The notes under the pieces are model-generated. The model made no database searches and was not told the DNA's origin. It saw nothing but the letters and a program-made list of their open reading frames with translations. A stretch of DNA of 64,000 nt, from assembly GCF_900111275.1 (NCBI RefSeq), contig NZ_FOGR01000005.1, positions 346,595 to 410,594 of the forward strand, read 5' to 3'. The position numbers were made by a program, and so were the translations under genes. Source of the DNA: Rhizobium sp. NFR03. Its GTDB lineage: Bacteria > Pseudomonadota > Alphaproteobacteria > Rhizobiales > Rhizobiaceae. This document shows positions 1-8,715 of the stretch, piece after piece; position 1 is the stretch's first letter, and every line of letters starts with the position of its first letter.

Positions 1-487
1 AGAGCTGGTTTCGTCCAACCAGAACGTCGTGATGACGCGCACTTTCTCCAAGGTCTACGGTCTGGCAGCTCTCCGCGTCGGCTGGATCTATGCGCCTGCC
101 GCGATCATCGATGCGCTGAACCGCAGCCGCGGGCCGTTCAACCTGAATGCTCCGGCCATCGCTGCCGGTGCCGCTGCCGTCCGCGATCAGGGGTTTACGG
201 CCGCAGCCGTGGATTTCAACGCGGAATGGGTGGCGAAGGTGAGCGAGAGGCTGACGGCGCTCGGCCTTGACGTCACGCCATCCGTTGCGAATTTCGTGCT
301 GATGCACTTTCCCGACATTGCCGGCAAGCGGGCGGAGGATGCGGATACGTTCCTGACCAGCCGAGGCTTCGTTCTGCGGGCCGTTCGCGGCTACGGTTTC
401 CCCAATTCGCTGCGCCTGTCGATCGGCACGGAGGAGGCGAATGAAGGCGTCCTTGCTGCCCTGACCGAATTTCTCGGCAAGAACTGA
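1..487 (+). CDS. hisC: Histidinol-phosphate aminotransferase, 3' part
   Basis: The C-terminal part of a PLP-dependent class I/II aminotransferase; the gene begins before the window and is read in frame from base 2. The motif [17 protein letters not shown] contains the Schiff-base lysine (codon 47-49), and the C-terminal SLRLSIGT arginine segment is typical of HisC-type enzymes. HisC converts imidazole acetol phosphate plus glutamate to histidinol phosphate in histidine synthesis; rhizobial HisC paralogues may also aminate prephenate or phenylpyruvate. It ends 7 bases before the prephenate dehydrogenase start, so the two are probably one operon, which would suit a role in aromatic amino acids. 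Family is clear; exact substrate is inferred. Confidence 0.9.
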   Translation, partial: ELVSSNQNVVMTRTFSKVYGLAALRVGWIYAPAAIIDALNRSRGPFNLNAPAIAAGAAAVRDQGFTAAAVDFNAEWVAKVSERLTALGLDVTPSVANFVLMHFPDIAGKRAEDADTFLTSRGFVLRAVRGYGFPNSLRLSIGTEEANEGVLAALTEFLGKN

Positions 488-494
488 GACCGAC

Positions 495-1421
495 ATGGCC
501 AAGCTCTTTGAAAAGGTCGCGCTGATCGGCATCGGCCTCATCGGCTCCTCTATCGCGCGGGAAATCCGCGACAAGGGGCTTGCAGCCTCCGTGACGATCT
601 CGACCCGCAGCCGCGAGACGCTCGACCGTGCCGAAGTGCTCGGTCTCGGGGACCGCTATGTGCCGTCGGCCGGCGAGGCGGTGGAAGATGCGGATCTCAT
701 CATCGTCTCCGTGCCGGTCGGGGCGTCCGGCGCTGTGGCGCAGGCCATCGCGCCGCATCTGAAGGCCGGCGCGATCGTTACGGATGTCGGCTCCACCAAG
801 GGCTCCGTCATCGCGCAGATGGCGCCGCACATGCCTGACAATGTCCACTTCATTCCCGGCCACCCGATCGCGGGCACGGAATATTCCGGCCCGGATGCAG
901 GGTTCGTCGGCCTGTTCAAGAGCCGCTGGTGCATCCTGACCCCGCCGGCCGGCACCGACGAGACGGCCAAGAGGCAGCTGCGTGCCTTCTGGGAAGCGCT
1001 CGGTTCGGATGTCGAGGAGATGGACCCGGACCATCACGACAAGGTTCTGGCCATCGTGTCCCACCTGCCGCATATCATCGCCTACAATATCGTGGGTACG
1101 GCGGACGATCTGGAGACGGTGACGGAGTCCGAGGTCATCAAGTATTCGGCGTCCGGTTTTCGCGATTTCACGCGTCTCGCTGCGTCCGACCCGACCATGT
1201 GGCGCGATGTCTGCCTGCACAACAAGGACGCGATCCTCGAAATGCTGTCGCGGTTTTCCGAGGATCTCGCCTATTTGCAGCGGGCGATCCGCTGGGGCGA
1301 CGGGGACAAGCTGTTCGATCTTTTTACCCGCACCCGCACTATTCGCCGCTCGATCATCCAGGCCGGCCAGGATACGGACATGGTCGACTTCGGCCGCCAT
1401 GCGCTGGACGTGAAGTCCTGA
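495..1421 (+). CDS. tyrC: Prephenate/arogenate dehydrogenase
   Basis: A 308-residue NAD(P)-dependent dehydrogenase of the TyrA family that oxidatively decarboxylates prephenate or arogenate on the way to tyrosine, in the cytoplasm. The Rossmann motif GIGLIGSS lies at about residues 12-19, the substrate-site HPIAGTEYSGPDAG begins at H123, and the SHLPH segment at about 189-193 carries further conserved histidines. There is no chorismate mutase or ACT domain, so this is the short monofunctional form. It follows hisC by 7 bases. The cyclohexadienyl versus arogenate preference cannot be read from sequence. Confidence 0.92.
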   Translation: MAKLFEKVALIGIGLIGSSIAREIRDKGLAASVTISTRSRETLDRAEVLGLGDRYVPSAGEAVEDADLIIVSVPVGASGAVAQAIAPHLKAGAIVTDVGSTKGSVIAQMAPHMPDNVHFIPGHPIAGTEYSGPDAGFVGLFKSRWCILTPPAGTDETAKRQLRAFWEALGSDVEEMDPDHHDKVLAIVSHLPHIIAYNIVGTADDLETVTESEVIKYSASGFRDFTRLAASDPTMWRDVCLHNKDAILEMLSRFSEDLAYLQRAIRWGDGDKLFDLFTRTRTIRRSIIQAGQDTDMVDFGRHALDVKS

Positions 1422-1433
1422 AACCAGTCGGTT

Positions 1434-2435
1434 TCAAAGCTGCGGCAGAACGCCGATGGGGATGAAGGCGAGGAAAGCAGTGCCGTCGCGCACATTGAGC
1501 GTGACGGTGGTGTCATTGCCGCCTGCGGCAAGCGCCGTCAGCATGTTGGCGGCGTTGTCGAGCATGTTCTCGCTCTCGGGAAAGGCTTTCGCCAGCGCCG
1601 TGCGCCATGCCTGCACGTCCTGCATCGTCACTTTGAACGCGCCGGAAATCAGCCCCTGATCATCGACCGTGAACGGGCCGTTTGCCGTCGTCACCATGCC
1701 GTTGCCGAGATCGATCGTGAGATTGCGCACCTCGCCCGTGCTGTTGCGCAGGGCATGGCGCGAGAGGCCGCCACGATCGAGCACCGTAGCGCGGTCCTTG
1801 ACCGTGAGATCGATGGCAGCGTTCATCAGCGGCAGGAGGCTTTCGCCGTTGTGGGGCTTCAGGTCAAGCCCGGTGATGGAGACGGCGGCATCGAGATCCG
1901 CCGCGTTCTGGCGAAGATGCAGTTCCGTATGGTTCGTGGCAAAGCCGAGCGCATCTTCACCGAGCGTGGGCACAAGCGTGCCGGTCAGGCGTTCGGAAAC
2001 GACCGATGTGCGGCTGAGGCCCGATAACGTCGCCTGTATGCTCGCCTTCATCGCCTGCCAATCCATCGAGGTCGCGATGCCGGGCGAAAAGCGTAACTCG
2101 GCCGGACCGTCCATTTCGATGACGGCATGGCCGGGCCAGTAGACCTGTGCTGCAGACCTGAGTGCACCCGCGGAGCCGGAAGCGCCGAGCTTGGTATCGT
2201 CCGCCTTCACGGAATCGCAGAAGAGCCCGATGCGGAAGGGGAAGCCGCGAACGGTGAGGCCATCGCACCGGGCGCTGACGCTGCCGGAGCGGCTGGTGAG
2301 GAAGCTTGCGAGCCGTGTTTCGATCTGGTGCGCGGCCAGAAACCAGATGCCGCTATAGACCGCGAGGAAGATCACGATGCCGATGCCGAGACGCTTGATG
2401 CGTGTGCCTGCGGCCGGCGGTGCTGTCTGTGTCAT
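1434..2435 (-). CDS. DUF2125 family membrane-anchored protein
   Basis: A protein of 333 residues with an N-terminal membrane segment at about residues 15-35 (IGIVIFLAVYSGIWFLAA) and a large domain predicted outside the cytoplasm. Length, architecture and position beside tyrC match the alphaproteobacterial DUF2125 family, whose function is unknown. The start at 2435 was chosen over an upstream in-frame start because a GGAG ribosome site sits just before it and the upstream extension is a low-complexity Arg/Pro/Ala stretch. It converges on tyrC with only 12 bases between stops. Confidence 0.75.
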   Translation of the reverse strand: MTQTAPPAAGTRIKRLGIGIVIFLAVYSGIWFLAAHQIETRLASFLTSRSGSVSARCDGLTVRGFPFRIGLFCDSVKADDTKLGASGSAGALRSAAQVYWPGHAVIEMDGPAELRFSPGIATSMDWQAMKASIQATLSGLSRTSVVSERLTGTLVPTLGEDALGFATNHTELHLRQNAADLDAAVSITGLDLKPHNGESLLPLMNAAIDLTVKDRATVLDRGGLSRHALRNSTGEVRNLTIDLGNGMVTTANGPFTVDDQGLISGAFKVTMQDVQAWRTALAKAFPESENMLDNAANMLTALAAGGNDTTVTLNVRDGTAFLAFIPIGVLPQL

Positions 2436-2706
2436 GCGGGTCTCCGGTCGGCGATGGATGCAGTGAGGGATCGGCGCGGCGGACGGCGCTTTTGCTGCCG
2501 GCACCCTTCCTGCAGGGCTGCGTCGTGCGGGTCTTCTAACGCATAAACGCACCAACCGGAATGCATTCGGGAAAATAGGCATCCTCGCGGAATATCGCCG
2601 TCGGAATCGTCAATTCGAAGGCGAAGATGGTTCTGCTCGTTCCGCTTCTGCGTGTTTTGCAGTAGGAGGGCAGGACCGGCGGATATGTCCGGCATGTGAC
2701 GATGGG

Positions 2707-3276
2707 ATGGACCTTTCAGTGACGGACCTTGTGGCAACGGATTCAGACGACCTCTGGGTGTTCGGCTATGGCTCGCTGATGTGGAATCCGGGCTTCGCTT
2801 TCGTCGAGCAGGCCCGAGCCCGGGTCTTCGGTTATCGCCGGGCGCTCTGCGTTCACTCCCATGTGCATCGCGGCACCGCCGAGAGCCCCGGCCTCGTGCT
2901 CGGCCTCGATCTTGGCGGTTCCTGCCTTGGTATGGCGTTCCGCATCGCGCCGGATGACCGCGAGGCTGTCCTCGCCTATCTGCGCGAGCGCGAACTGGTA
3001 ACCCATGTCTACAAGGAACGCCTGCTGCCGCTGCGTCTCGCCGACGGGCGAACGGTCATGGCTGTCGCTTACGTCATCGACCGGGCCCACCTGCAATATG
3101 CCGGCGCGCTCCAGGCCGACGAGGCTGCGCTGATCGTCGCGCATGCGCGCGGGCGCTCGGGCGAGAATGTCGATTATGTCATGAACACGCTCGAACATCT
3201 GCGGGCGATGGGCATTTGCGATCACTGGCTGGAAGAGGTTGGTCGCGGCGTGCAGGTTCTGCGCGCCCGGCGCTAG
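2707..3276 (+). CDS. ChaC-like gamma-glutamylcyclotransferase
   Basis: A 189-residue protein with the gamma-glutamylcyclotransferase fold signature VFGYGSLMWNPGF near residues 18-30 and an acidic YLRERELVTHVYKE segment holding the likely catalytic glutamate. ChaC-family enzymes cleave glutathione to 5-oxoproline and Cys-Gly in the cytoplasm; whether this one is specific for glutathione is inferred from family membership. It is a single gene whose 3' end overlaps that of the convergent acyltransferase gene by 4 bases. Confidence 0.85.
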   Translation: MDLSVTDLVATDSDDLWVFGYGSLMWNPGFAFVEQARARVFGYRRALCVHSHVHRGTAESPGLVLGLDLGGSCLGMAFRIAPDDREAVLAYLRERELVTHVYKERLLPLRLADGRTVMAVAYVIDRAHLQYAGALQADEAALIVAHARGRSGENVDYVMNTLEHLRAMGICDHWLEEVGRGVQVLRARR

Positions 3277-4073
3277 GTCTTGTCCGGCACCGTCACGCCG
3301 AGTTCGGCAAGCCGAGTGCGCGCGGTTTCCGGCAGGGGAAGATGCGGATTGTTGCGGACGGTTTCGATGAGCAGTTCGTCGCTTGCCGTTTCCGTCACCG
3401 AAATCAGTGTCTTCAGGAAAGTATCGCTGTCCAGTCCCGCGCCGATGGGCGGGAGAATACGGACCTTGAAGTGGCCGGGGAAACGCAGCGTCGTGCTGCG
3501 GGGCCAAAAGAGACCCGGATGCATCGCGACCGGCACGACGGGCACCTGAAGGTCACGATAGAGACGCGCGATGCCGTATTTGTAGTCTGGCGGGGCGCCG
3601 GGTGCCCGACGCGTTCCCTCGGGGTAGATGATCAATTGTCGGCCGGTGGCGATTTCAGCCTTGGCGCGCTGCATGACCGCGGCCATGGCCCGGCCGCGGG
3701 CCGCGCGGTCCACCGGCACCATACGTTGCTTGGCGACGTACCAGCCGAAGAGCGGAATGCGCATCAGCTCCCGCTTGAGGATGAAGAAGGGATCCGACAG
3801 CCACGGCAGCAGGGCATATACGTCCCAGAAGGACTGGTGTTTGGGCGCGAGGATGTAGACGCCGTCCTTCGGGATATTGTCGAGCCCTTCGATCTCGAAG
3901 GTCGTGCCGACGATCACCCGCATCAGCCAATGGTTGCTGCGCGCCCAGTTCTTCGGCACGAACCATGAGGTCTTGCGCGATACGAGAAAGTAGACCGGCG
4001 TCAGCACGATCATGCGCATGATGAGGTTCGCATAGAAGATGACGTTGAAGAGAACCGAGCGAAGGCGAATCAT
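3273..4073 (-). CDS. 1-acyl-glycerol-3-phosphate acyltransferase (PlsC family)
   Basis: A 266-residue membrane-associated acyltransferase. The HX4D catalytic motif HQSFWD is at residues 79-84 and the phosphate-binding EGTR motif at 152-155. A hydrophobic N-terminus (NVIFYANLIMRMIVLTPVYFL) anchors it in the inner membrane. The expected reaction is acylation of lysophosphatidic acid to phosphatidic acid, or a related lysophospholipid. The ATG at 4073 is preferred to a GTG at 4103 because it opens directly on the conserved N-terminus; neither start has a strong ribosome site. Rhizobia carry several paralogues, so plsC is not assigned as a symbol. Confidence 0.85.
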   Translation of the reverse strand: MIRLRSVLFNVIFYANLIMRMIVLTPVYFLVSRKTSWFVPKNWARSNHWLMRVIVGTTFEIEGLDNIPKDGVYILAPKHQSFWDVYALLPWLSDPFFILKRELMRIPLFGWYVAKQRMVPVDRAARGRAMAAVMQRAKAEIATGRQLIIYPEGTRRAPGAPPDYKYGIARLYRDLQVPVVPVAMHPGLFWPRSTTLRFPGHFKVRILPPIGAGLDSDTFLKTLISVTETASDELLIETVRNNPHLPLPETARTRLAELGVTVPDKT

Positions 4074-4184
4074 GGAGAGCTTTCGGAGAGCGAGCGGCAG
4101 CACGGATGAACCGTGCGGTCCCGGGTGCCTACACGAATAACGGCGTGACGAAAACCGGGATCTCGTTTGCGGAGGCTGTCGCGC

Positions 4185-4904
4185 CTATTGTCCGGTCTGC
4201 GCGCGCTCGGTGCGCAGGCCGCTGTCCGTCGGTGCGCCGAGGAGTTCGCGCAGCGAGGCGACCGTGAGTTTGGCATATTCGGTCAGGATCGACTTCAGCA
4301 CCATGGGGTTGGCCATCCAGTTCGTGCTTTTCAGGTCGGAATTGACGACCGGGTAGGGCACGAAGGCGATGCCGGGATTGGCGCGGCGCAGCTCCAGCAG
4401 GCTGCGGGGCATGTGGTAATTATTGGTGACGACGAGGATGCTTTTGTAGCCATTGTTGCGAATCCAGTTCGCCGTCTCATGCGCATTACCGATCGTGTCG
4501 ATGGCGTCGTGGCCGATATCGACGCAGCAGCGGAAGAGATCGGCGGAGCTTTGCGTGTTGCGGCGGATCTGGCTGCTCGTGGTGGTGGGGTGCACGCCGG
4601 AAATCAGCAGTCGCTGGCCGGCGCCGGCCTTCAGGAGATCGACCGCCTGGTCGATGCGCTGGAAACCGCCTGTCAGCACGACGATGGCATCGGCCTTGGG
4701 ATTGGCTGGTGGCTGAAGCGAGGCGACCTGATCGGCGAAATAGAGAAGGCTTGCGGTTGCGCAGCCGGCAACCACCAGCATGACATAAAAGGTCAGGCGG
4801 ACGAGCTGCCGCCGGAAGCTGACATGCCGGCGCGTTCGCCGCGCAAGGCGCTTGCGCTCGGTTTCGCCGGAAGTCTCCGCCTCGGAGGTTTCGTCCGCCA
4901 TCAT
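4185..4904 (-). CDS. YdcF/SanA-like DUF218 protein
   Basis: A 239-residue protein with one N-terminal transmembrane helix (about residues 36-55, LTFYVMLVVAGCATASLLYF) followed by a DUF218 domain. The motifs AIVVLTGG, LLISG and a later VVTNNYHMPR segment are characteristic of the YdcF/SanA/ElyC group. ElyC and SanA homologues affect envelope integrity, but the chemistry is not established. The gene lies between plsC and ftsX on the same strand, with 153 bases before ftsX, so linkage to the ftsEX transcript is possible. Two adjacent ATG codons open the gene. Confidence 0.78.
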   Translation of the reverse strand: MMADETSEAETSGETERKRLARRTRRHVSFRRQLVRLTFYVMLVVAGCATASLLYFADQVASLQPPANPKADAIVVLTGGFQRIDQAVDLLKAGAGQRLLISGVHPTTTSSQIRRNTQSSADLFRCCVDIGHDAIDTIGNAHETANWIRNNGYKSILVVTNNYHMPRSLLELRRANPGIAFVPYPVVNSDLKSTNWMANPMVLKSILTEYAKLTVASLRELLGAPTDSGLRTERAQTGQ

Positions 4905-5057
4905 GATGTTCTTCCACCGCCGCGCCGGATATCTGCGGTTCGACGGGACGGGTGTTGCGATGCTGCGCGACCGGTGGACCAGCTTTGCGCCTTAACGATG
5001 GCTTGAACGGATGAGGGAGCGAAAACGGAACGGGGGGAGGGCGCGGGCATCGGGATC

Positions 5058-6101
5058 TCACGAATTCGGGATGAGATCGGCCCGTGCGGGGTCGGAGCGG
5101 ATGCGGTCGATTTCGTAGATGGTGCGCATGACTGTGAAGCGCGCCGTGAGCGTGGTCAGCAGGGCGATGACGAGCATGATGGCGGCAATACCAAGATAAC
5201 CCGTGTAACCGATCGTGAAGGTGCCGAAGAGAGCCGTCGCCTGATCGCTCTGAGGCGTGGCGAGCGAGCGCGACTGCCACCAGCCGGCTGCGGCAAACGA
5301 CAGGGCTGCCAGCAGGCCGCCCGCACCCGCGCCCTTGAAGCTGATCTTCAGAAAATGCTTCTGGAATTCGGATGCGACGAAGCCGGCTTCCGCGCCGACG
5401 AAGTGCAGCACCTCGACAATATGCCGGTTGCCAGAAAGCGTGCCGCGCGTCGCGAAGATGACCGTGAGGACCATGGCGGAGAAGACGAGGGTCAGCACGC
5501 CGGTGCCGATGAGCGCCGTCGTGTGCGCCATCGCCACAAGCCGGTCCACCCATGTGCGGTGATCGTCGAGCGTTGCCTGCGGGATTTCCCCTGTCAGGCG
5601 CGTGCGCATTCCAGCGAAGTCGGGAGGGTTGCGCTCGTCTATGGTGATGATGACGAGGCGGGGCACGGGCAGTTCGTCGATATCGAGGCCTTCGCCGAGC
5701 CAGGGTTCCAGAAGGCGCGCGGTCGCGGTGCGATCGACGATACTGCCATTGACGGTGCCGTCGAAGGTCAGCGCGATGTCGCGCGCATCACGCAGCGCCT
5801 TTTCCATGTCGAGCCCTTCCTCGGGCCGGATCTGGATGGTCACCTCGCGGGAGATCTCGCTCTGCCAGCTCTCGGCCGTCGACCGGACCATGGAGACCGC
5901 GCCAAGCGTGAGGCAGGCGAGGAAGGACATGATGGCGATGACCAGCATCAGCGCATTGCCCGAGACATTGACCGGGGGAACGATGGGCGCCATCGGGCGA
6001 ACGCGCATGGCGGCCTTGCGGCCCTCCGTTTCCGGCGCTTTCGCCTGGGCGGTGCCCTTCGGCACACGGGCCGGTGTCTTGCGGGGGGAGGCGTCAGTCA
6101 T
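5058..6101 (-). CDS. ftsX: Cell division protein FtsX
   Basis: A 347-residue inner-membrane protein: a proline/lysine-rich cytoplasmic N-terminus, a first helix at about residues 45-70 (GNALMLVIAIMSFLACLTLGAVSMV), an extracellular loop and three C-terminal helices, matching the FtsX four-helix layout. With FtsE it forms an ABC-type complex that regulates cell-wall hydrolases at the divisome rather than transporting a substrate. Its start overlaps the 3' end of ftsE by 8 bases, implying translational coupling. Confidence 0.92.
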   Translation of the reverse strand: MTDASPRKTPARVPKGTAQAKAPETEGRKAAMRVRPMAPIVPPVNVSGNALMLVIAIMSFLACLTLGAVSMVRSTAESWQSEISREVTIQIRPEEGLDMEKALRDARDIALTFDGTVNGSIVDRTATARLLEPWLGEGLDIDELPVPRLVIITIDERNPPDFAGMRTRLTGEIPQATLDDHRTWVDRLVAMAHTTALIGTGVLTLVFSAMVLTVIFATRGTLSGNRHIVEVLHFVGAEAGFVASEFQKHFLKISFKGAGAGGLLAALSFAAAGWWQSRSLATPQSDQATALFGTFTIGYTGYLGIAAIMLVIALLTTLTARFTVMRTIYEIDRIRSDPARADLIPNS

Positions 6102-6753
6102 AGATGTCGAGCCGCCCTTGCGACAGGATCATGCGGCGCGCTTCCACCTGATCCATCAGCGAAAGATCGTGCGTTGCGATGACGACGGCGGTGCCGAGGC
6201 GGTTCAGCTCCATGAAGAGGTTGAGCAGGCGGCGGGCCATCGGCGGATCGACGTTGCCGGTGGGCTCGTCGGCAAGCAGGATCTCGGGCCGGTCGATCAG
6301 GGCGCGGGCGATGGCGGCGCGCTGTTTTTCGCCGCCCGAAAGGACCGGCGGCAGGACGTTGATGCGCTCGCCCAGGCCGACCCATCCGAGAAGCTCCAGC
6401 ACGTCGGAGCGATAGGACGATTCGTCCTTGCCCCGGACGCGCAGCGGCAACGCGACGTTCTCATAGGTCGTAAGGTGATCGAGCAGGCGGAAATCCTGGA
6501 AGACGATGCCGACGCGGCGGCGCAGCATGGGCAGTTCGTCGCGCGGTATGGAGGCGATGTTGCGGTCGAACATGCGAATCAGGCCGCGTGTAGGCTGCAG
6601 CGACAGGAACAGAAGGCGCAACAGCGTCGTCTTGCCGGCGCCAGAGGGGCCGGTGAGGAACTGGAAGGACTTGCGTGGAATGTCGAAGGTCAGGTCGCGG
6701 AGAATTTCCGGTCCCATGCCGTAGCGCAATCCGACGTTTTCGAAATGAATCAA
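6094..6753 (-). CDS. ftsE: Cell division ATP-binding protein FtsE
   Basis: A 219-residue ABC ATPase with Walker A GPSGAGKT at 35-42, a Q-loop, the signature LSGGEKQR, Walker B ILLADEPTGNVD and the switch histidine in VVIATHDLSL. It powers FtsX at the septum and couples ATP hydrolysis to peptidoglycan hydrolase activation. It is the first gene of the minus-strand ftsE-ftsX pair. A perfect TTAA-N7-TTAA element lies about 62 bases upstream of its start, suggesting cell-cycle control by CtrA. Confidence 0.95.
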   Translation of the reverse strand: MIHFENVGLRYGMGPEILRDLTFDIPRKSFQFLTGPSGAGKTTLLRLLFLSLQPTRGLIRMFDRNIASIPRDELPMLRRRVGIVFQDFRLLDHLTTYENVALPLRVRGKDESSYRSDVLELLGWVGLGERINVLPPVLSGGEKQRAAIARALIDRPEILLADEPTGNVDPPMARRLLNLFMELNRLGTAVVIATHDLSLMDQVEARRMILSQGRLDIYD

Positions 6754-6814
6754 CTTCCAGCCTCTGAGATGGGCGCTCTACCGCCAGGGTGCGGGCGCGC
6801 TCCGGCCAGCATGG

Positions 6815-6829
6815 TTAAACACTGGTTAA
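6815..6829 (-). promoter_or_regulatory. CtrA-type box upstream of ftsEX
   Basis: The sequence TTAA-ACACTGG-TTAA exactly matches the alphaproteobacterial CtrA consensus TTAA-N7-TTAA. A further TTAA half site follows at 6838-6841. It lies in the 246-base gap between the divergently oriented ftsE and the gene at 7000. The match is seen; binding is inferred. Confidence 0.6.
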
Positions 6830-6999
6830 TTTTCCCTTTAACGTCACATGCAAAAACGTCGCTTTGAGGGCCATGGAGGCATCAAGACCTCGCGAAAGGG
6901 CGTTGATGAGAGCTCGTTTCCATTCTGTTAACCCTTCGCCTTTACCTTTCGGAAAGGAATTCCCTCGTCTTCGGGCGAGCATAGGGTGGAGGACGATGC

Positions 7000-7626
7000 A
7001 TGGCCGGCTTTTCGAGCGCTTCGCGTAAGGTCGATCTTCTGCCACCGGAACCAACGCGCCGGTCGCGCCCCGCACCACGCGCGCTCCGGCGCGCCGATGC
7101 TGTGGATGCCGTGTTCGAGGTGGTGCCGCTTCCCCGCGCTCCGGCGCCACGCGCTGCGCCGCGTTCACAAAGCTCCGTCTATCCTGTAAGGGCCGGTTCC
7201 GGCTTGCTTCAGCGTGTCGAGCGACAGTTGCATCGGATCTCGCCGCGCGTCTTCGCGGGCCTGACGCTCGGGCTGTGTGCTGCTGCCTTCGGGCTGGCCA
7301 TCACGCTTGCACCGACAGCGCCGCAGGCCGCTCCAGCGCTTGGTTTCGGCGATGTGCGGACCGAGCTTCAGGATGCCTCCGGGCTGAAAGTCGTCGCCAT
7401 CTACGGCACCGTGGTCAATCCGACGTCTGCATCGCGCGAGATTCCGGCTATCCGGGTCGATGTCGCAGCAGCGAGCCGACGCATGACGGCCGAGGGACAG
7501 GTCGCGGGCAGTCGCACCCTTGCGCCGGGCGAACGTCGCGCCTTCTCCGCACGGCTGCCACATGAAGGTGGCTCGGCGCCCATCGTGCAAATTTCCTTCG
7601 GCCCGGCGGGTGCTTCGCCGCGCTGA
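7000..7626 (+). CDS. Membrane-anchored protein of unknown function (DUF3426-like)
   Basis: A 208-residue protein with an Arg/Pro/Ala-rich N-terminus of about 80 residues, one transmembrane helix at about 87-107 (FAGLTLGLCAAAFGLAITLA) and a C-terminal beta-rich domain containing VVAIYGTVVNPTSASREIPAIR, which resembles the DUF3426 domain of MJ0042 zinc-ribbon proteins. The N-terminal CxxC zinc ribbon usual in that group is absent, and no cysteine motif is visible upstream in frame. A GGTGGAGG ribosome site supports the start. Position between ftsE and hpt is its only functional context; function is unknown. Confidence 0.7.
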   Translation: MAGFSSASRKVDLLPPEPTRRSRPAPRALRRADAVDAVFEVVPLPRAPAPRAAPRSQSSVYPVRAGSGLLQRVERQLHRISPRVFAGLTLGLCAAAFGLAITLAPTAPQAAPALGFGDVRTELQDASGLKVVAIYGTVVNPTSASREIPAIRVDVAAASRRMTAEGQVAGSRTLAPGERRAFSARLPHEGGSAPIVQISFGPAGASPR

Positions 7627-7687
7627 CTGTGCTAACGCCAAGCCTTGAAGGACGCCGGACGGCGTCCCGTCGCCTGGAGCCATTGCC

Positions 7688-8239
7688 ATGCCCGTCGTTC
7701 GCGGAAAGATGATCGAGACGCTGTTTTCGCCTGAGGTGATTGCGACGCGCAACACGCAGATGGCCGCCGAAATCGTCAAGGGCCGGAATGACGATCTGCT
7801 GGTCATTTCGGTGCTCAAGGGCTCGTTCATTTTTGCAGCCGACCTGATCCGCGCCATGCATCATGCGGGACTTGCGCCCGAAGTGGAGTTCATCACCCTG
7901 TCGAGCTATGGCACCGGCACCGTGTCGCGTGGCGTCAAGATCATCAAGGACATCGACAGCGATCCGCGTGGCCGGGATGTGCTGCTGATCGACGATATTC
8001 TGGAGTCCGGCCGGACGCTCCGCTTCGCCCGCGACCTGATGCTGGAGCGCGGCGCGAAATCCGTGTCGATCGCTGTTCTCCTCGACAAGAAGGTGAAGCG
8101 AGAAGTCGATTTCGAGGCGGATTTCGTCGGTTTCGAATGCCCCGACTATTTCGTCGTCGGATACGGCATGGACGTCGCCTACGCCTTCCGCGAGCTGCCC
8201 TTCGTGGGTGTGGTGACCGGAGACGCCGACAAGATCTGA
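7688..8239 (+). CDS. hpt: Hypoxanthine phosphoribosyltransferase
   Basis: A 183-residue type I phosphoribosyltransferase. The PRPP-binding motif VLLIDDILESGRTL lies at about residues 99-112, and the flexible-loop region SSYGTGTVSRG is present. It salvages hypoxanthine (and possibly guanine) to IMP/GMP using PRPP in the cytoplasm. Length matches bacterial Hpt (about 180 residues). It follows the preceding anchored protein by 61 bases with a GGAG ribosome site, and a single-domain response regulator follows. Confidence 0.92.
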   Translation: MPVVRGKMIETLFSPEVIATRNTQMAAEIVKGRNDDLLVISVLKGSFIFAADLIRAMHHAGLAPEVEFITLSSYGTGTVSRGVKIIKDIDSDPRGRDVLLIDDILESGRTLRFARDLMLERGAKSVSIAVLLDKKVKREVDFEADFVGFECPDYFVVGYGMDVAYAFRELPFVGVVTGDADKI

Positions 8240-8328
8240 AAGAGCTTATCTGCTTCGAAGCGTATCCTCTTTACGGTTTTCAAAGGAAACTCTGCGCTTT
8301 GTGGGGTTCCGAACCGTAGGAGGCCATG

Positions 8329-8688
8329 ATGGCAAAGATCCTGATCACAGAGGACGAGGACTCGCTGCGCCGCTTCGTTGCGCGCGCATTGCAGATGGAC
8401 GGGCATGACGTCGTGCAGGCCGGCGATGGCGCCGAGGGCCTTGAGTTTCTGCACGGCGCCCCGTTCGACCTCCTGCTCTCCGACATCCGAATGCCGGTCA
8501 TGGACGGCATCGCCCTTGCACACGAAGCCGCTGCGGCCTTTCCCGGGCTGAAGATCCTGCTGATGACCGGCTATGCCGAACAGCGCGAACGTGCCGACGA
8601 CCTTGCCGACAAAATCATCGATGTCGTGGCGAAACCCTTCAGCCTGCCGGATATTCGCAAGGCGGTTGCGGGGGCTCTGGCGGCTTGA
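8329..8688 (+). CDS. CpdR-like single-domain response regulator
   Basis: A 119-residue stand-alone receiver domain with no output domain. The acidic cluster EDED is at about 8-11, the phospho-acceptor D52 in LLSDIRMPVMDG, the switch threonine T80 and the conserved lysine K102 (AKPF). It ends in Ala-Ala. In Caulobacter and Sinorhizobium the CpdR receivers act as adaptors that direct ClpXP to cell-cycle proteins when unphosphorylated; rhizobia also have other single-domain receivers, so CpdR identity is an inference. Start 8329 was preferred to the adjacent ATG at 8326 because AGGAGG (8318-8323) is then 5 bases away. Confidence 0.75.
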   Translation: MAKILITEDEDSLRRFVARALQMDGHDVVQAGDGAEGLEFLHGAPFDLLLSDIRMPVMDGIALAHEAAAAFPGLKILLMTGYAEQRERADDLADKIIDVVAKPFSLPDIRKAVAGALAA

Positions 8689-8715
8689 GGCTGTTCGAAT
8701 TTGAGGTTGCGGCGG

